This document shows, one piece after another, positions 53,930 to 63,131 of a DNA stretch of 64,000 bases. The position numbers and the translations under genes were made by a program. This DNA comes from Microbulbifer sp. HZ11 (lineage in GTDB: Bacteria > Pseudomonadota > Gammaproteobacteria > Pseudomonadales > Cellvibrionaceae), in the NCBI RefSeq assembly GCF_000708675.1, contig NZ_JELR01000002.1:744001-808000 (forward strand). The letters are read 5' to 3'. A model generated the notes under the pieces. That model was given only the letters and a program-made list of their open reading frames with translations, had not been told where the DNA came from and ran no database searches. Position 1 is the first letter of the stretch. Every line of letters begins with the position of its first letter.

Positions 53930-56791
53930 TCAGCCCAACATCTGCTGCCAAGTTGTTTCAACGGTCTTTCTTTCCGCTTCGAATTGGTCACCGGATACAA
54001 CCCCCGGCAGCTGTTGTAATGCCAGGCGATGACCTTCTGATCGGTAGGCTTTGTAGGCGTCGATCAAATGCGCGGCTTGGTGGGCCGGCATCAGGCCCGC
54101 CTCGGAGAGGCTTTCAAGTATGCGGATATTATCGGTATACCGCACGATCGAAGGGGCGCCTTGCGCCCAGGCCAATGCGGCATATTGAACCATAAATTCA
54201 ATATCGACAATACCGCCTGGGCCGTGCTTGAGATCGAATTGTCGATCATTGCTCTTATCGAGGTGTGCACGCATCTTATTGCGCATTTCCACCACCTCTT
54301 TACGCAATTTCTGTTCATCCCGCACCTCGCACAACAACCTGGTGCGCAGATCTTCGAACGCCAATCCGAGGCGCTGACTGCCAGCAACCGGGCGCGCGCG
54401 CACCAGTGCCTGGTGTTCCCAGGTCCAGGCGCTCTCGCGCTGGTATTTTTCAAACGCAGAAAGTGACGTCACCAGCAGGCCGGAATTCCCCGAGGGCCGC
54501 AGGCGGGTATCCACTTCGTACAATGGGCCGCTGAGCGTACGGGTCTGCAGGATATGGATCAGGCGCTGCGCCAGGCGGGTGTAAAAACTTTGCGCGTCCA
54601 GCGACCGTTCGCCGCTGGTATAGCCGGCGCTGTCGGCGTCGTGTACAAACACGATATCCAGATCGGAGCCGTGCCCGAGCTCCAGGCCACCGAGCTTGCC
54701 GTAGGCGACGATGGAAAACCGCATATCCTCTGCGCTGGCGTCCTTGGGCTCGCCGTGCTTTTCCACCACCTGCTGCCAGGCGAGGGTCAGCGACTGCTGC
54801 AGTATGGCTTCCGCAAGCCAGGTCAGGGAGTCACTCACCTTCATCAGTGGCAGCGCGCCGGTCACTTCCTGGGCGGCAATACGCAGGCTCTGGCCCTGCT
54901 TGAAATGGCGCAGGGCTTCCATCTGCGCTTCTAGGTCGTCTTCATCCACCCGCAGCATATGCTGGCGCAGATCGTCGGCGATATCCGCTGCGGTGGAGGG
55001 CTGCAGCAGACGACGCTGGTCAAGCATTTCATCCAGCAGAATGGGATGACGCGCGAGCAGATCGGCGATCCACGGGGAGGCACTGCACAGGCGCAGCAGC
55101 TGGTTCAGTACCGGCGGATTTTCGTTGATCAGGACAAGATACGCACTGCGACGCAGAATCGAGCGCAACAAAGGCAGCACCCGCCCCAGCGCAAGTAAAG
55201 GCTCACTCACCTCGGAAGCTGCAGCCAGCAACAACGGCATTGTCTGATCCAGACGCTGACGACCCGTGGCAGGCAACGCGGCAACGATGCGATCACCATG
55301 CAGACTGGAAAGCGCTTCCAAGGCTTTGGCGGCAGGCTGGAAGCCGGCGTTATGCAACTGCTCAAGCCAGCTGTCGCGATCGTCGGCGCGTTCACACCCC
55401 GCCCAGAGAAATTCCCACTGGTCAGAGTCGGTTATCTCGCTGCTTTCTTCCGGCGGCGCGATCACCTCGTCGAACTCACGCTCGATGGCCGCGCGGGCCT
55501 GCACCAGTGCATTTTCCAATGTTGCCCAGCTGTCGTAACCGAGCGCGAAGGCCAACTGCTCACGGCGCTCAATTTCTGGCGGCAGCGTCTGGGTCTGGTG
55601 ATCCTTTTCCGCCTGCAGTCCATGCTCGACCCGACGCAGCAATAAATAGGCATCGCGCAGTTCGGCCGCAGCACCTTCCGGTAAATGACCGCCCTCCTCC
55701 AGCAAAGGCAGCACCTTCAGAATATTACGCACCCGCAGATCCGGCTCGCGCCCACCGCGAATCAGTTGAAATGCCTGGGCGATAAATTCCACTTCGCGAA
55801 TACCACCGCGACCCAGCTTGATATTGTCGATCAGACCGCGGGCGCGCACCTGGCGCTGAATCAGGGTTTTCATCTCCCGCAGGGCGTCGATTACACTGAA
55901 ATCGATATAGCGGCGATAGGTAAACGGCCGCAGCAATTCCATCAGCTCCTCCGCCGCCTCTGCCGCGCTCGCTCCACTCATCGCCACCGGGCGTGCCTTG
56001 ATCATGGCGTAGCGTTCCCACTCCCGCCCCTGGGTCTGGTAATAGTCTTCCAGTGCCGCGTAATGGCTCACCAACGGGCCGCTGTCACCGTAGGGACGCA
56101 GGCGCATATCCACGCGGAACACAAAACCGTCAGCGGTAACCGCATCGAGGGACTTGATCAGCCGCTGGCCCAGGCGCTGGAACCAGGCCTGGTTTTCCAA
56201 TGGCTTCTCGCCATCTGATTGACCGGGCTTCGGGTAGGCAAAAATCAGATCAATATCGGAGGAAAGATTCAGCTCCCGCGCCCCCAGCTTACCCATCCCC
56301 AACACCACCATCGGCTGGATATCCCCATCGCGGCTGCGCGGTTCACCGTGGCGCGCCACCATCTTTTCCCGGTGCCAGTCGACCGCCGTCTGAATGCACA
56401 CTTCCGCCAACCGGGTCAATCGCGCACAGGTGGTGGGGATATCCCACTGACCGGCAAAATCCCGATAGATCACCTCGGTATTCACCCGGTTGCGCAGATC
56501 CCGCAGCGCCTTCTCCAACTGCTCCTCAGTTTCGATTTCCTCCAGATCCGGCGCCACCAGCCCGCAGTCCTCTTCGCGCAGAAAGCTCGCAAGCCACCAA
56601 GGGTGCCGGCTGCACTGCTGCACAAAGAAATCCGATCCCACAAAAACGCGCGCCAGCGCCGGACTCCGGTGCTCATCAAGCAGAGCTTCCACTTCCGCCA
56701 CAACTTCCGCCCCAGCAGTGGCGCACCAACCCTCCCACCGCTTGGCGAATATCGCCTGATGCTGTGGCGGGCAGAAATCCATCATTGACAT
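53930..56791 (-). CDS. glnE: Bifunctional glutamine synthetase adenylyltransferase/deadenylase
   Basis: About 953 residues. The ATG at 56791 has GGAG six bases upstream; another ATG lies four codons earlier. Two nucleotidyltransferase domains are visible: LSSDIDLIFAYP in the N-terminal (deadenylase) half and HGSDLDIVFVHD in the C-terminal (adenylylase) half, each followed by its regulatory segment (RPYGDSGPLV and RPSGNSGLLV). It switches GlnA off and on in response to PII signals. Confidence 0.95.
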   Translation of the reverse strand: MSMMDFCPPQHQAIFAKRWEGWCATAGAEVVAEVEALLDEHRSPALARVFVGSDFFVQQCSRHPWWLASFLREEDCGLVAPDLEEIETEEQLEKALRDLRNRVNTEVIYRDFAGQWDIPTTCARLTRLAEVCIQTAVDWHREKMVARHGEPRSRDGDIQPMVVLGMGKLGARELNLSSDIDLIFAYPKPGQSDGEKPLENQAWFQRLGQRLIKSLDAVTADGFVFRVDMRLRPYGDSGPLVSHYAALEDYYQTQGREWERYAMIKARPVAMSGASAAEAAEELMELLRPFTYRRYIDFSVIDALREMKTLIQRQVRARGLIDNIKLGRGGIREVEFIAQAFQLIRGGREPDLRVRNILKVLPLLEEGGHLPEGAAAELRDAYLLLRRVEHGLQAEKDHQTQTLPPEIERREQLAFALGYDSWATLENALVQARAAIEREFDEVIAPPEESSEITDSDQWEFLWAGCERADDRDSWLEQLHNAGFQPAAKALEALSSLHGDRIVAALPATGRQRLDQTMPLLLAAASEVSEPLLALGRVLPLLRSILRRSAYLVLINENPPVLNQLLRLCSASPWIADLLARHPILLDEMLDQRRLLQPSTAADIADDLRQHMLRVDEDDLEAQMEALRHFKQGQSLRIAAQEVTGALPLMKVSDSLTWLAEAILQQSLTLAWQQVVEKHGEPKDASAEDMRFSIVAYGKLGGLELGHGSDLDIVFVHDADSAGYTSGERSLDAQSFYTRLAQRLIHILQTRTLSGPLYEVDTRLRPSGNSGLLVTSLSAFEKYQRESAWTWEHQALVRARPVAGSQRLGLAFEDLRTRLLCEVRDEQKLRKEVVEMRNKMRAHLDKSNDRQFDLKHGPGGIVDIEFMVQYAALAWAQGAPSIVRYTDNIRILESLSEAGLMPAHQAAHLIDAYKAYRSEGHRLALQQLPGVVSGDQFEAERKTVETTWQQMLG

Positions 56792-57227
56792 GGGTAACTC
56801 CATCTATAACCGGTATCGCGGAATCAGAACACTCAAAACGAAAGTGTACACCGGCAGTCACCGGATTCCTCACTAACGCACGGCTATCAGCCTTGAACTT
56901 TCCCCGGCAGGCCCTATCTAACTCAGGCTTAACATTCAACTAACCAGGATCCACTGAGCGCGATCTTTCGTCTGAACCTTGTTTTTATTGCGGGCAGCCC
57001 CGTTTTACGAGCATGACTATTTCGACTGATTACACAAATCATCACAGTCCCCTGACCGCGGCAACCCGTCGCCGTGCCATGCGATGCGTCCCCATCTACC
57101 TGCCTATCTCGCGTCCACCGCCGTAATCACTCTCGAATAGATACCAAATCACTTCGCGCGAAGGCGTCGATTAAAAAACCAAAGCGTTACCACCACCCCC
57201 TGACAACCAAACCAAAAGGAGGACAAG
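56792..57227. other. Intergenic region between divergent glnE and the ABC operon
   Basis: About 435 bases. No convincing gene on either strand. It should hold the promoter of the ABC operon and that of glnE. A GGAGG site at 57220-57224 serves the GTG start at 57228. No other element recognised. Confidence 0.5.
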
Positions 57228-58199
57228 GTGCTGGAAGTCACCCACCTCAGCCGTTACTACGACGACTTCAAAGCCGTCGACAGTGTCAGTTTCAAGATCG
57301 GGAAAGGCGAAATTGTCGGCCTGCTCGGCCACAACGGCGCCGGCAAAACCACCATCATGAAAATGCTCTCCGGCTACCTGGAACCAGATAGCGGCAGCGT
57401 CACCATCGATGGCATATCAATGGCCGACAAGCCCAAAACCCTGCAGCGGCAACTGGGCTATCTGCCGGAAAACCTGCCCGTATACGGTGAAATGACCGTC
57501 GCCGACTACCTCGATTACGCCGCCTCTCTCAAAGGCCTGGACGGCAACGACAAAGTCAGCGAAATCCGCCGCGCCGTCAAAGCCACCCAGTTGGGTGACA
57601 AACTCAACGCACGTATTCACACCCTTTCACGCGGCTACAAGCAACGGGTCGGCGTCGCCCAGGCCATATTAGGCCGACCACGCCTGCTGATTCTGGATGA
57701 GCCCACCAACGGCCTCGACCCCACCCAGACCCGGCAGATGCGCGCGCTGATCAAAGAAATCGCCTGCGAAGCCACCGTCATCCTCTCCACCCACATCATG
57801 CAGGAAGTGGAAGCCCTGTGTGACCGGGTGCTGATCATCCACGGCGGCCGCCTCGCAGTGGACGAAAAGCTCGAGCGCCTGCGCAACGCCAACAGCATCT
57901 GGCTGGAAACCTCCGCCACCGATGCCCGCGAAATACTCGGCCGACTCGGCGAAGACGAAGGTATCGCAGCCATCGAGCCCATGGGTAAAGCGGGGCACTT
58001 CCGCATCCCCCTCACCGAAGGCACCAATATACGCAGTATCAGTGCCGTCATTGCACGCACCCTGATCGCCGCCGGTGGGGAGCTGTACCGCCTGCAACCG
58101 GAGCAGCGGGATCTGGAAAGCCTGTTCCGTCAGGTCAACGAAAACAACAAAGAAAATCACAAGGAAAAAAACACGGAGGCACTGGAAAATGCGGCCTGA
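57228..58199 (+). CDS. ABC transporter ATP-binding protein, GldA-like
   Basis: A 323-residue ATPase with a GTG start after AGGAGGACAAG. Walker A GHNGAGKTT (about 34-42), Q-loop region QLGYLPENLPVYGEM, signature LSRGYKQRV, Walker B LLILDEPTNGLDP and H-loop STHIMQEVEAL. The sequence and the downstream GldF/GldG-like gene fit the gliding-type ABC system. In non-gliding bacteria the substrate is unknown. The next gene overlaps by 11 bases. Confidence 0.88.
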   Translation: MLEVTHLSRYYDDFKAVDSVSFKIGKGEIVGLLGHNGAGKTTIMKMLSGYLEPDSGSVTIDGISMADKPKTLQRQLGYLPENLPVYGEMTVADYLDYAASLKGLDGNDKVSEIRRAVKATQLGDKLNARIHTLSRGYKQRVGVAQAILGRPRLLILDEPTNGLDPTQTRQMRALIKEIACEATVILSTHIMQEVEALCDRVLIIHGGRLAVDEKLERLRNANSIWLETSATDAREILGRLGEDEGIAAIEPMGKAGHFRIPLTEGTNIRSISAVIARTLIAAGGELYRLQPEQRDLESLFRQVNENNKENHKEKNTEALENAA

Positions 58200-61104
58200 A
58201 TCATCACCTCCCATCAATGGTAAACGACTGATCCAGCGCGTGGCCGGCAAAGAGCTCACGCTGTTTTTCGCCTCGCCGGTGGCCTACCTGTTCCTCGCCA
58301 CCTTTGCCGCGGTGAGCCTGTTCGTATTTTTCTGGGGCGAAGCATTTTTTGCCCGCAACATCGCCGACGTGCGCCCGCTGTTCGAGTGGATGCCGCTGCT
58401 ACTGATCTTCCTCACCAGCGCGCTCACCATGCGCCTGTGGAGCGACGAGCGCGGCAAGGGCACCCTCGAGCATATCCTCACCCAGCCCGCGCCCCTGTGG
58501 CAATTTGTGATGGGCAAGTTTGTCGCCTGCCTGGCACTGCTCGGGATCGCCCTGGCCATCACCCTGCCGCTACCGGTGACCGTGGCCATCATTGGCGATC
58601 TCGACTGGGGCCCGGTGTGGGCAGGCTACCTGGCGACCTTCCTGCTGGGTGCGGCCTACCTGAGTATCGGCCTGTTTGTCTCCGCCCGCGCCAGTAATCA
58701 GATCGTCAGCCTGATTGTCGCCTCTGCACTCTGCGGCCTGTTCTACCTGGTAGGCACACCGCTGCTCACCGACTTTTTCGGCAACACCGTCGGCGAATGG
58801 CTGCGCAACCTGAGCACCGGTGCGCGCTTTGATGCCATTACCCGCGGCGTACTCGACCTGCCGGACCTCTACTATTACCTGAGCCTGTGCGCGGTATTCC
58901 TGGCATTGAATACACTGGTGCTGGAGCGCGAACGCTGGGCCAATGGCGGCGACCGCAAACACCGCCAAGCCTGGCACACGGTCACCGCCCTGCTGGTGGT
59001 GAACGCCCTGGGCGCCAATTTATGGCTGGGTCAGCTCAAGTCCCTGCGCACCGATGTGACCGAAGGCAATCTGTACTCCATTTCCCCGGCCACCGAGCAA
59101 TACCTCAATCAGCTACAGGAGCCCCTGCTGATCCGCGGCTATTTCAGCGGCAAAACCCACCCACTGCTGGCGCCGCTGGTGCCGCAGATGCGCGACCTGC
59201 TGCGGGAATACGAAGTGGCGGGTAACGGTCGGGTACGGGTGGAAATCATCGATCCCACTCAGGAGCCAGAACTGGAAGAAGAGGCCAACCGTAAATACGG
59301 TATCGCGCCCGTCCCCTTCCAGGTGGCAGACCGCTACCAGGCGTCCATCGTCAGTTCTTACTTCGATGTACTGGTGCAGTACGGCGACGAGTACGAAGTG
59401 CTGGGTTTCCGCGACCTGATCGAGGTGAACGCGGAGCGGGAAACCGACGTGGACGTACAACTGCGCAACCCGGAGTACGACCTGACCCGCGCGGTGAAGA
59501 AAGTACTGCAGAGCTACCAGAGCGAGGGCAATCTGTTCGACACGGTACAGGGCAAACTGGCGTTTACCGCCTACGTCTCCGCCGACGAGCAATTACCGGA
59601 GCAGCTGGCGGAGTTCAAACAGTCCATCCGCGAAAGCGTGGAAAAAATACAGGGAGACGCCGGCGACCGACTGAGTGTGGAATTTATCGATCCCCAAGCA
59701 GACGGCGGTGCGGTGGCAAAGCAGATCGCGGAAGACTATGGCTTCCAGCCCATGGCCGCGAGCCTGATCGGCCGCCCCTTCTATTTCTATCTGACCCTCG
59801 CCCGCGACGACCAGATCGTACAAATTCCTCTGGACGATCTAAGCGCGGATACCTTCGAGCGCAACCTGGAAGCAGGTATCAAGCGCTTCGCCAGCGGCTT
59901 TACCAAAACCGTGGCACTGGTGACACCGGCGGACGATTTCAGCCACGGCATGGGCGGCGGTGCGCGCTTCAGTCAGCTGGAAACCCTGCTCGGTGCCGAG
60001 CTGAACGTGGAGCGCGAGGACCTCAGCGACGGCCGCGTATCCGGCAACGCGGATATCCTGATGTTGCTGGCACCACGCAACCTGAGTGAGAAAGCTCTCT
60101 ACGCGGTAGACCAGTTCCTGATGCAGGGGGGCACCGTGATCGCCGCTACCTCGCCCTATAGCGCCAACCTGTCGAACCGCAGCCTGAGCCTGAACCGGGT
60201 CAACAGCGGCCTGGAAAAATGGCTCGATCACATGGGCCTGAAGGTGGACAACAAGCTGGTACTGGATCCGCAAAACAGCGCCTTCCCGGTACCGGTCACC
60301 CGCAACGTGGGCGGTTTCCAACTGCAGGAACTGCGCATGCTGGATTACCCCTACTTTATCGACGTACGCGGCGACGGCCTCAATGCCGACAACCCCATCA
60401 CCGGCAATCTTCCCCAAGCCACCGTGAGCTGGGCCTCCCCCATTCAGGTGGATGAAGAGAAGTCTGCTGCACGCAGCATTACCCCGCTTCTGCGCAGTTC
60501 CGACAGTGCCTGGCTGTCTAGTAACACCAACGTGATGCCGCGCTACGTGGACGGTCAGATCAGCGCCTTCACCCCCGAGGGCGAACCCGCCTCGCACCTG
60601 TTGGGTGTGGTCAGTGCCGGACGCTTCGACTCCTACTTTGCCGATAATCCGTCACCACTGGCGCAAGAAGAAAGTGCCGCGGAAAACACGACGGAAGGCG
60701 AGAGTGAAAACGACAGCGCAAGTGACGCCAGCAAGCTGGAGAACCTGCCCAGCCAGATCAGCCGATCGCCGGAATCTGCGCGCATCATCCTGTTCGCCTC
60801 CAACGACTTCCTGCGGGACCAGGTGGTGCGCATGAGCGGCGCCGCGGCCGGCGGTGACTACCTCAACACCCTGCAACTGGCGGCCAACAGTGTGGACTGG
60901 TCTCTGGAAGATGCAGGTCTGCTCAGCATCCGCGCCCGCAGCCACTTCAACCGCACCCTGCCCCCCATGGAGCAGGACAGCCGGCTGTTCTGGGAATCAC
61001 TGAACTATATCGCCGCACTGCTGGCACTGGGCATCGTCGCCCTGATCCAACAGCTGCGCAACCGCGCCCGCCAGCAGCGCTACCAACAACTGCTGGCCGG
61101 CTGA
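58189..61104 (+). CDS. Fused ABC permease / GldG-like protein
   Basis: A 971-residue fusion. Residues about 1-250 are an ABC-2 type permease with six transmembrane helices (GKELTLFFASPVAYLFLATFAAV to LALNTLVLERE), GldF-like. After one more helix (TALLVVNALGANLWLGQL) comes a large periplasmic GldG/ABC_transp_aux domain (DVTEGNLYSISPATEQYL, ADILMLLAPRNLSEKALYAVDQFL). A charged linker with Glu/Ser-rich EESAAENTTEGESE precedes the last helix. The start at 58189 follows GGAGG. GldF and GldG are separate in Bacteroidetes; fused here. Confidence 0.85.
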   Translation: MRPESSPPINGKRLIQRVAGKELTLFFASPVAYLFLATFAAVSLFVFFWGEAFFARNIADVRPLFEWMPLLLIFLTSALTMRLWSDERGKGTLEHILTQPAPLWQFVMGKFVACLALLGIALAITLPLPVTVAIIGDLDWGPVWAGYLATFLLGAAYLSIGLFVSARASNQIVSLIVASALCGLFYLVGTPLLTDFFGNTVGEWLRNLSTGARFDAITRGVLDLPDLYYYLSLCAVFLALNTLVLERERWANGGDRKHRQAWHTVTALLVVNALGANLWLGQLKSLRTDVTEGNLYSISPATEQYLNQLQEPLLIRGYFSGKTHPLLAPLVPQMRDLLREYEVAGNGRVRVEIIDPTQEPELEEEANRKYGIAPVPFQVADRYQASIVSSYFDVLVQYGDEYEVLGFRDLIEVNAERETDVDVQLRNPEYDLTRAVKKVLQSYQSEGNLFDTVQGKLAFTAYVSADEQLPEQLAEFKQSIRESVEKIQGDAGDRLSVEFIDPQADGGAVAKQIAEDYGFQPMAASLIGRPFYFYLTLARDDQIVQIPLDDLSADTFERNLEAGIKRFASGFTKTVALVTPADDFSHGMGGGARFSQLETLLGAELNVEREDLSDGRVSGNADILMLLAPRNLSEKALYAVDQFLMQGGTVIAATSPYSANLSNRSLSLNRVNSGLEKWLDHMGLKVDNKLVLDPQNSAFPVPVTRNVGGFQLQELRMLDYPYFIDVRGDGLNADNPITGNLPQATVSWASPIQVDEEKSAARSITPLLRSSDSAWLSSNTNVMPRYVDGQISAFTPEGEPASHLLGVVSAGRFDSYFADNPSPLAQEESAAENTTEGESENDSASDASKLENLPSQISRSPESARIILFASNDFLRDQVVRMSGAAAGGDYLNTLQLAANSVDWSLEDAGLLSIRARSHFNRTLPPMEQDSRLFWESLNYIAALLALGIVALIQQLRNRARQQRYQQLLAG

Positions 61105-61125
61105 GGAGGATAGGAGAAATAGCGC

Positions 61126-62088
61126 ATGAAAAATCTACAAATGGCCTTGAGCGGCGTGCTAGCACTGCAGCTGGTGCTGGCCGCCGGCCTGTTCTGGGAG
61201 TCCAACTCGCGGCAACAGGCACAAACGCAACAGACTCAGTTGGTGCAGGCAGAAACCGATGCACTGCAACGGCTGGAAATTGTCGGTGACGACCAAAGCG
61301 TTGCGCTGGTGCGAAAAGACGGGCAGTGGCAACTGCCCGAACTCCACAACCTTCCGGTAAACAGCGACAAACTGGATACCCTGCTGGAAAAGCTCACTGC
61401 ACTCAAAAGTAACTGGCCCATCGCCACCAGCAACAGCGCCCGCGAGCGCTTTGAAGTGGCGGAGAACAAATTCCGCAAACACGTGAAGCTCTATACCGCG
61501 GAAGGGAATGACCCGGCACTGGAACTGTTTGTGGGCACCTCCCCCGGCTTCCGCAAGGTGCACGTGCGCCGCGCCGGCGACGACGCCATCTATGCGGTGG
61601 CATTAAACAGCTTCGACCTGCCTTCAACCGCCGACAGCTGGCTGGACAAAACCCTGCTGGCCGCCGGTGACCTCACGCGCATCCAGGGCCCGGACTACAC
61701 CCTGGAAAAAGGTGAGGACGGCTGGGCGTTTTCCGCAGACAACGGGGAAGAAACACCGGCGGTCGACCCGGGCAAGGCCCGCGAACTGGCTGCGGCACTG
61801 GAGAAACTGCGTATCACCAAAGCGGTTGACGAGGCCCCAGAGGTAGAGGCAACGGAGTTTGTGGTGCGCAGCGGTGACGATGAACGCCGCTACCACTTCG
61901 CCAGTGCGGACGACAAATACTATGTGCGCCGCGATGACCGCGATCAGTTCTTTGAAATCGCCAAATACGATTTCGATCGGGTGATGGATAAACGCCACCA
62001 GGATCTGGTACTCATCGAACGGGATGAGGAAGAGCAGACCGCGGAACAGGAATCGAGTTCAACGGAGGAGGAAGGCACGGAAAGCTGA
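61126..62088 (+). CDS. DUF4340 domain protein
   Basis: A 320-residue protein with an N-terminal membrane anchor (LSGVLALQLVLAAGLFWES), then two DUF4340 modules (RLEIVGDDQSVALVRKDGQWQLPE... and FEIAKYDFDRVMDKRHQDLV) predicted in the periplasm. The acidic tail (EEEQTAEQESSSTEEE) is low complexity. It always accompanies the GldA/GldFG-type genes and is thought to be part of the same envelope complex. 21 bases downstream of the permease. Confidence 0.85.
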   Translation: MKNLQMALSGVLALQLVLAAGLFWESNSRQQAQTQQTQLVQAETDALQRLEIVGDDQSVALVRKDGQWQLPELHNLPVNSDKLDTLLEKLTALKSNWPIATSNSARERFEVAENKFRKHVKLYTAEGNDPALELFVGTSPGFRKVHVRRAGDDAIYAVALNSFDLPSTADSWLDKTLLAAGDLTRIQGPDYTLEKGEDGWAFSADNGEETPAVDPGKARELAAALEKLRITKAVDEAPEVEATEFVVRSGDDERRYHFASADDKYYVRRDDRDQFFEIAKYDFDRVMDKRHQDLVLIERDEEEQTAEQESSSTEEEGTES

Positions 62089-62102
62089 AAACAACGCTTA
62101 AT

Positions 62103-62132
62103 AAAAAAAACCGCGCATTGCGCGGTTTTTTT
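62103..62132. terminator. Bidirectional terminator
   Basis: AAAAAACCGCGC / GCGCGGTTTTTT with a four-base loop (attg-like), between the ABC operon and the convergent PhzF-family gene. Confidence 0.87.
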
Positions 62133-62152
62133 ATGCACGGGCTTCGGAAGTA

Positions 62153-63061
62153 TTACCCTTCAGGAAAGAACAGCTGGCCCTCCCCCATCTTGATCACGTT
62201 GCCGCCGATGCGACAGCGCACTTCCTTGCCGGTCTTTTTATCAAACTCCACATGCAGCACGCTTTTGCGGGTGTCCACACTGCCGCGATCCACGGAAAAG
62301 GTATGAGTGCCCGCAGCGGTTTCCTGCTGCTCGGCCAGGTAGGCGATAAATTCCGGCATCACATTGCCAATGGGCGGAAACACATCTTTTGCCAGATTGG
62401 GATTCAGCAGGCGGCCGTGAAACTCGGTGCCGCCGGTAATCGAGCCCGGCGCAAACAGGAAAAGCTCCGAGGTGTACATCTCTCCCAACAGCGCGCCCCA
62501 GTGATCGTGATTGAGGCTCGCGGCCAGCACATGTTCGGGGCGGGTAAAGGGAACGATCAGGGTCGGCGTATCCACGCTCACCACCAGCGGTTTGTACTTG
62601 CTGAAGGTGATGTGTTTTTCCTCGGTATTCAGCGCCGCAGCCAGGCGGCCTGCATCCGGGGTGTAGCGATCCACCGTGGGGGAAAGCTCGCGGGCAAACT
62701 GGATATTCCCCGGCACACCGTCCTTGTCATCGATAAAGCTTTCGATCAGGCCGCTTTCCTGTTTTAGCAGGAAGGAGGCAAAACTGCCTTCGCTTTTGCT
62801 CAGCCCCAGCTCAAACGCCATAAAGGAGGCGGCGAGAATGGTGTGGGCACCAAAGCGCTGCTGGCCGTGGCTGTTGTAGACACTGGCAGGGACGGAAGCA
62901 TCCGGTTCGATAAACACGGTTTCGGTCTGCTGAAACTCACTGGCGATGGCTTTTTTGGCCTGCTCGTCCAGTTGTTGTTCCGCCAGGTTTACCACCGGAA
63001 TCTGAGTGCCCTGAAAGGGTGCATCCGCAAAGACATCCAGCAATACATATTCAATCGCCAT
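62153..63061 (-). CDS. PhzF-family isomerase-like protein
   Basis: A 302-residue protein of the PhzF/DapF-like fold: YVLLDVFADAPFQGTQIPVVNLAE (4-27), TETVFIEPD (Glu near 48), GAHTILAASFMAF (70s) and VDRGSVDTRKSVLHVEF near the C-terminus, in which the usual GxPGRPS is replaced by GSVDTRKS. Typical members isomerise or epimerise small acids; the natural substrate is unknown and no phenazine genes are nearby. Confidence 0.85.
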   Translation of the reverse strand: MAIEYVLLDVFADAPFQGTQIPVVNLAEQQLDEQAKKAIASEFQQTETVFIEPDASVPASVYNSHGQQRFGAHTILAASFMAFELGLSKSEGSFASFLLKQESGLIESFIDDKDGVPGNIQFARELSPTVDRYTPDAGRLAAALNTEEKHITFSKYKPLVVSVDTPTLIVPFTRPEHVLAASLNHDHWGALLGEMYTSELFLFAPGSITGGTEFHGRLLNPNLAKDVFPPIGNVMPEFIAYLAEQQETAAGTHTFSVDRGSVDTRKSVLHVEFDKKTGKEVRCRIGGNVIKMGEGQLFFPEG

Positions 63062-63131
63062 AATTAAATCCTTTTTTTTATTGTTGCCTTCCCTGACTAT
63101 GCGCCACCTGATAATTTTTGCAAGGGCGCAA

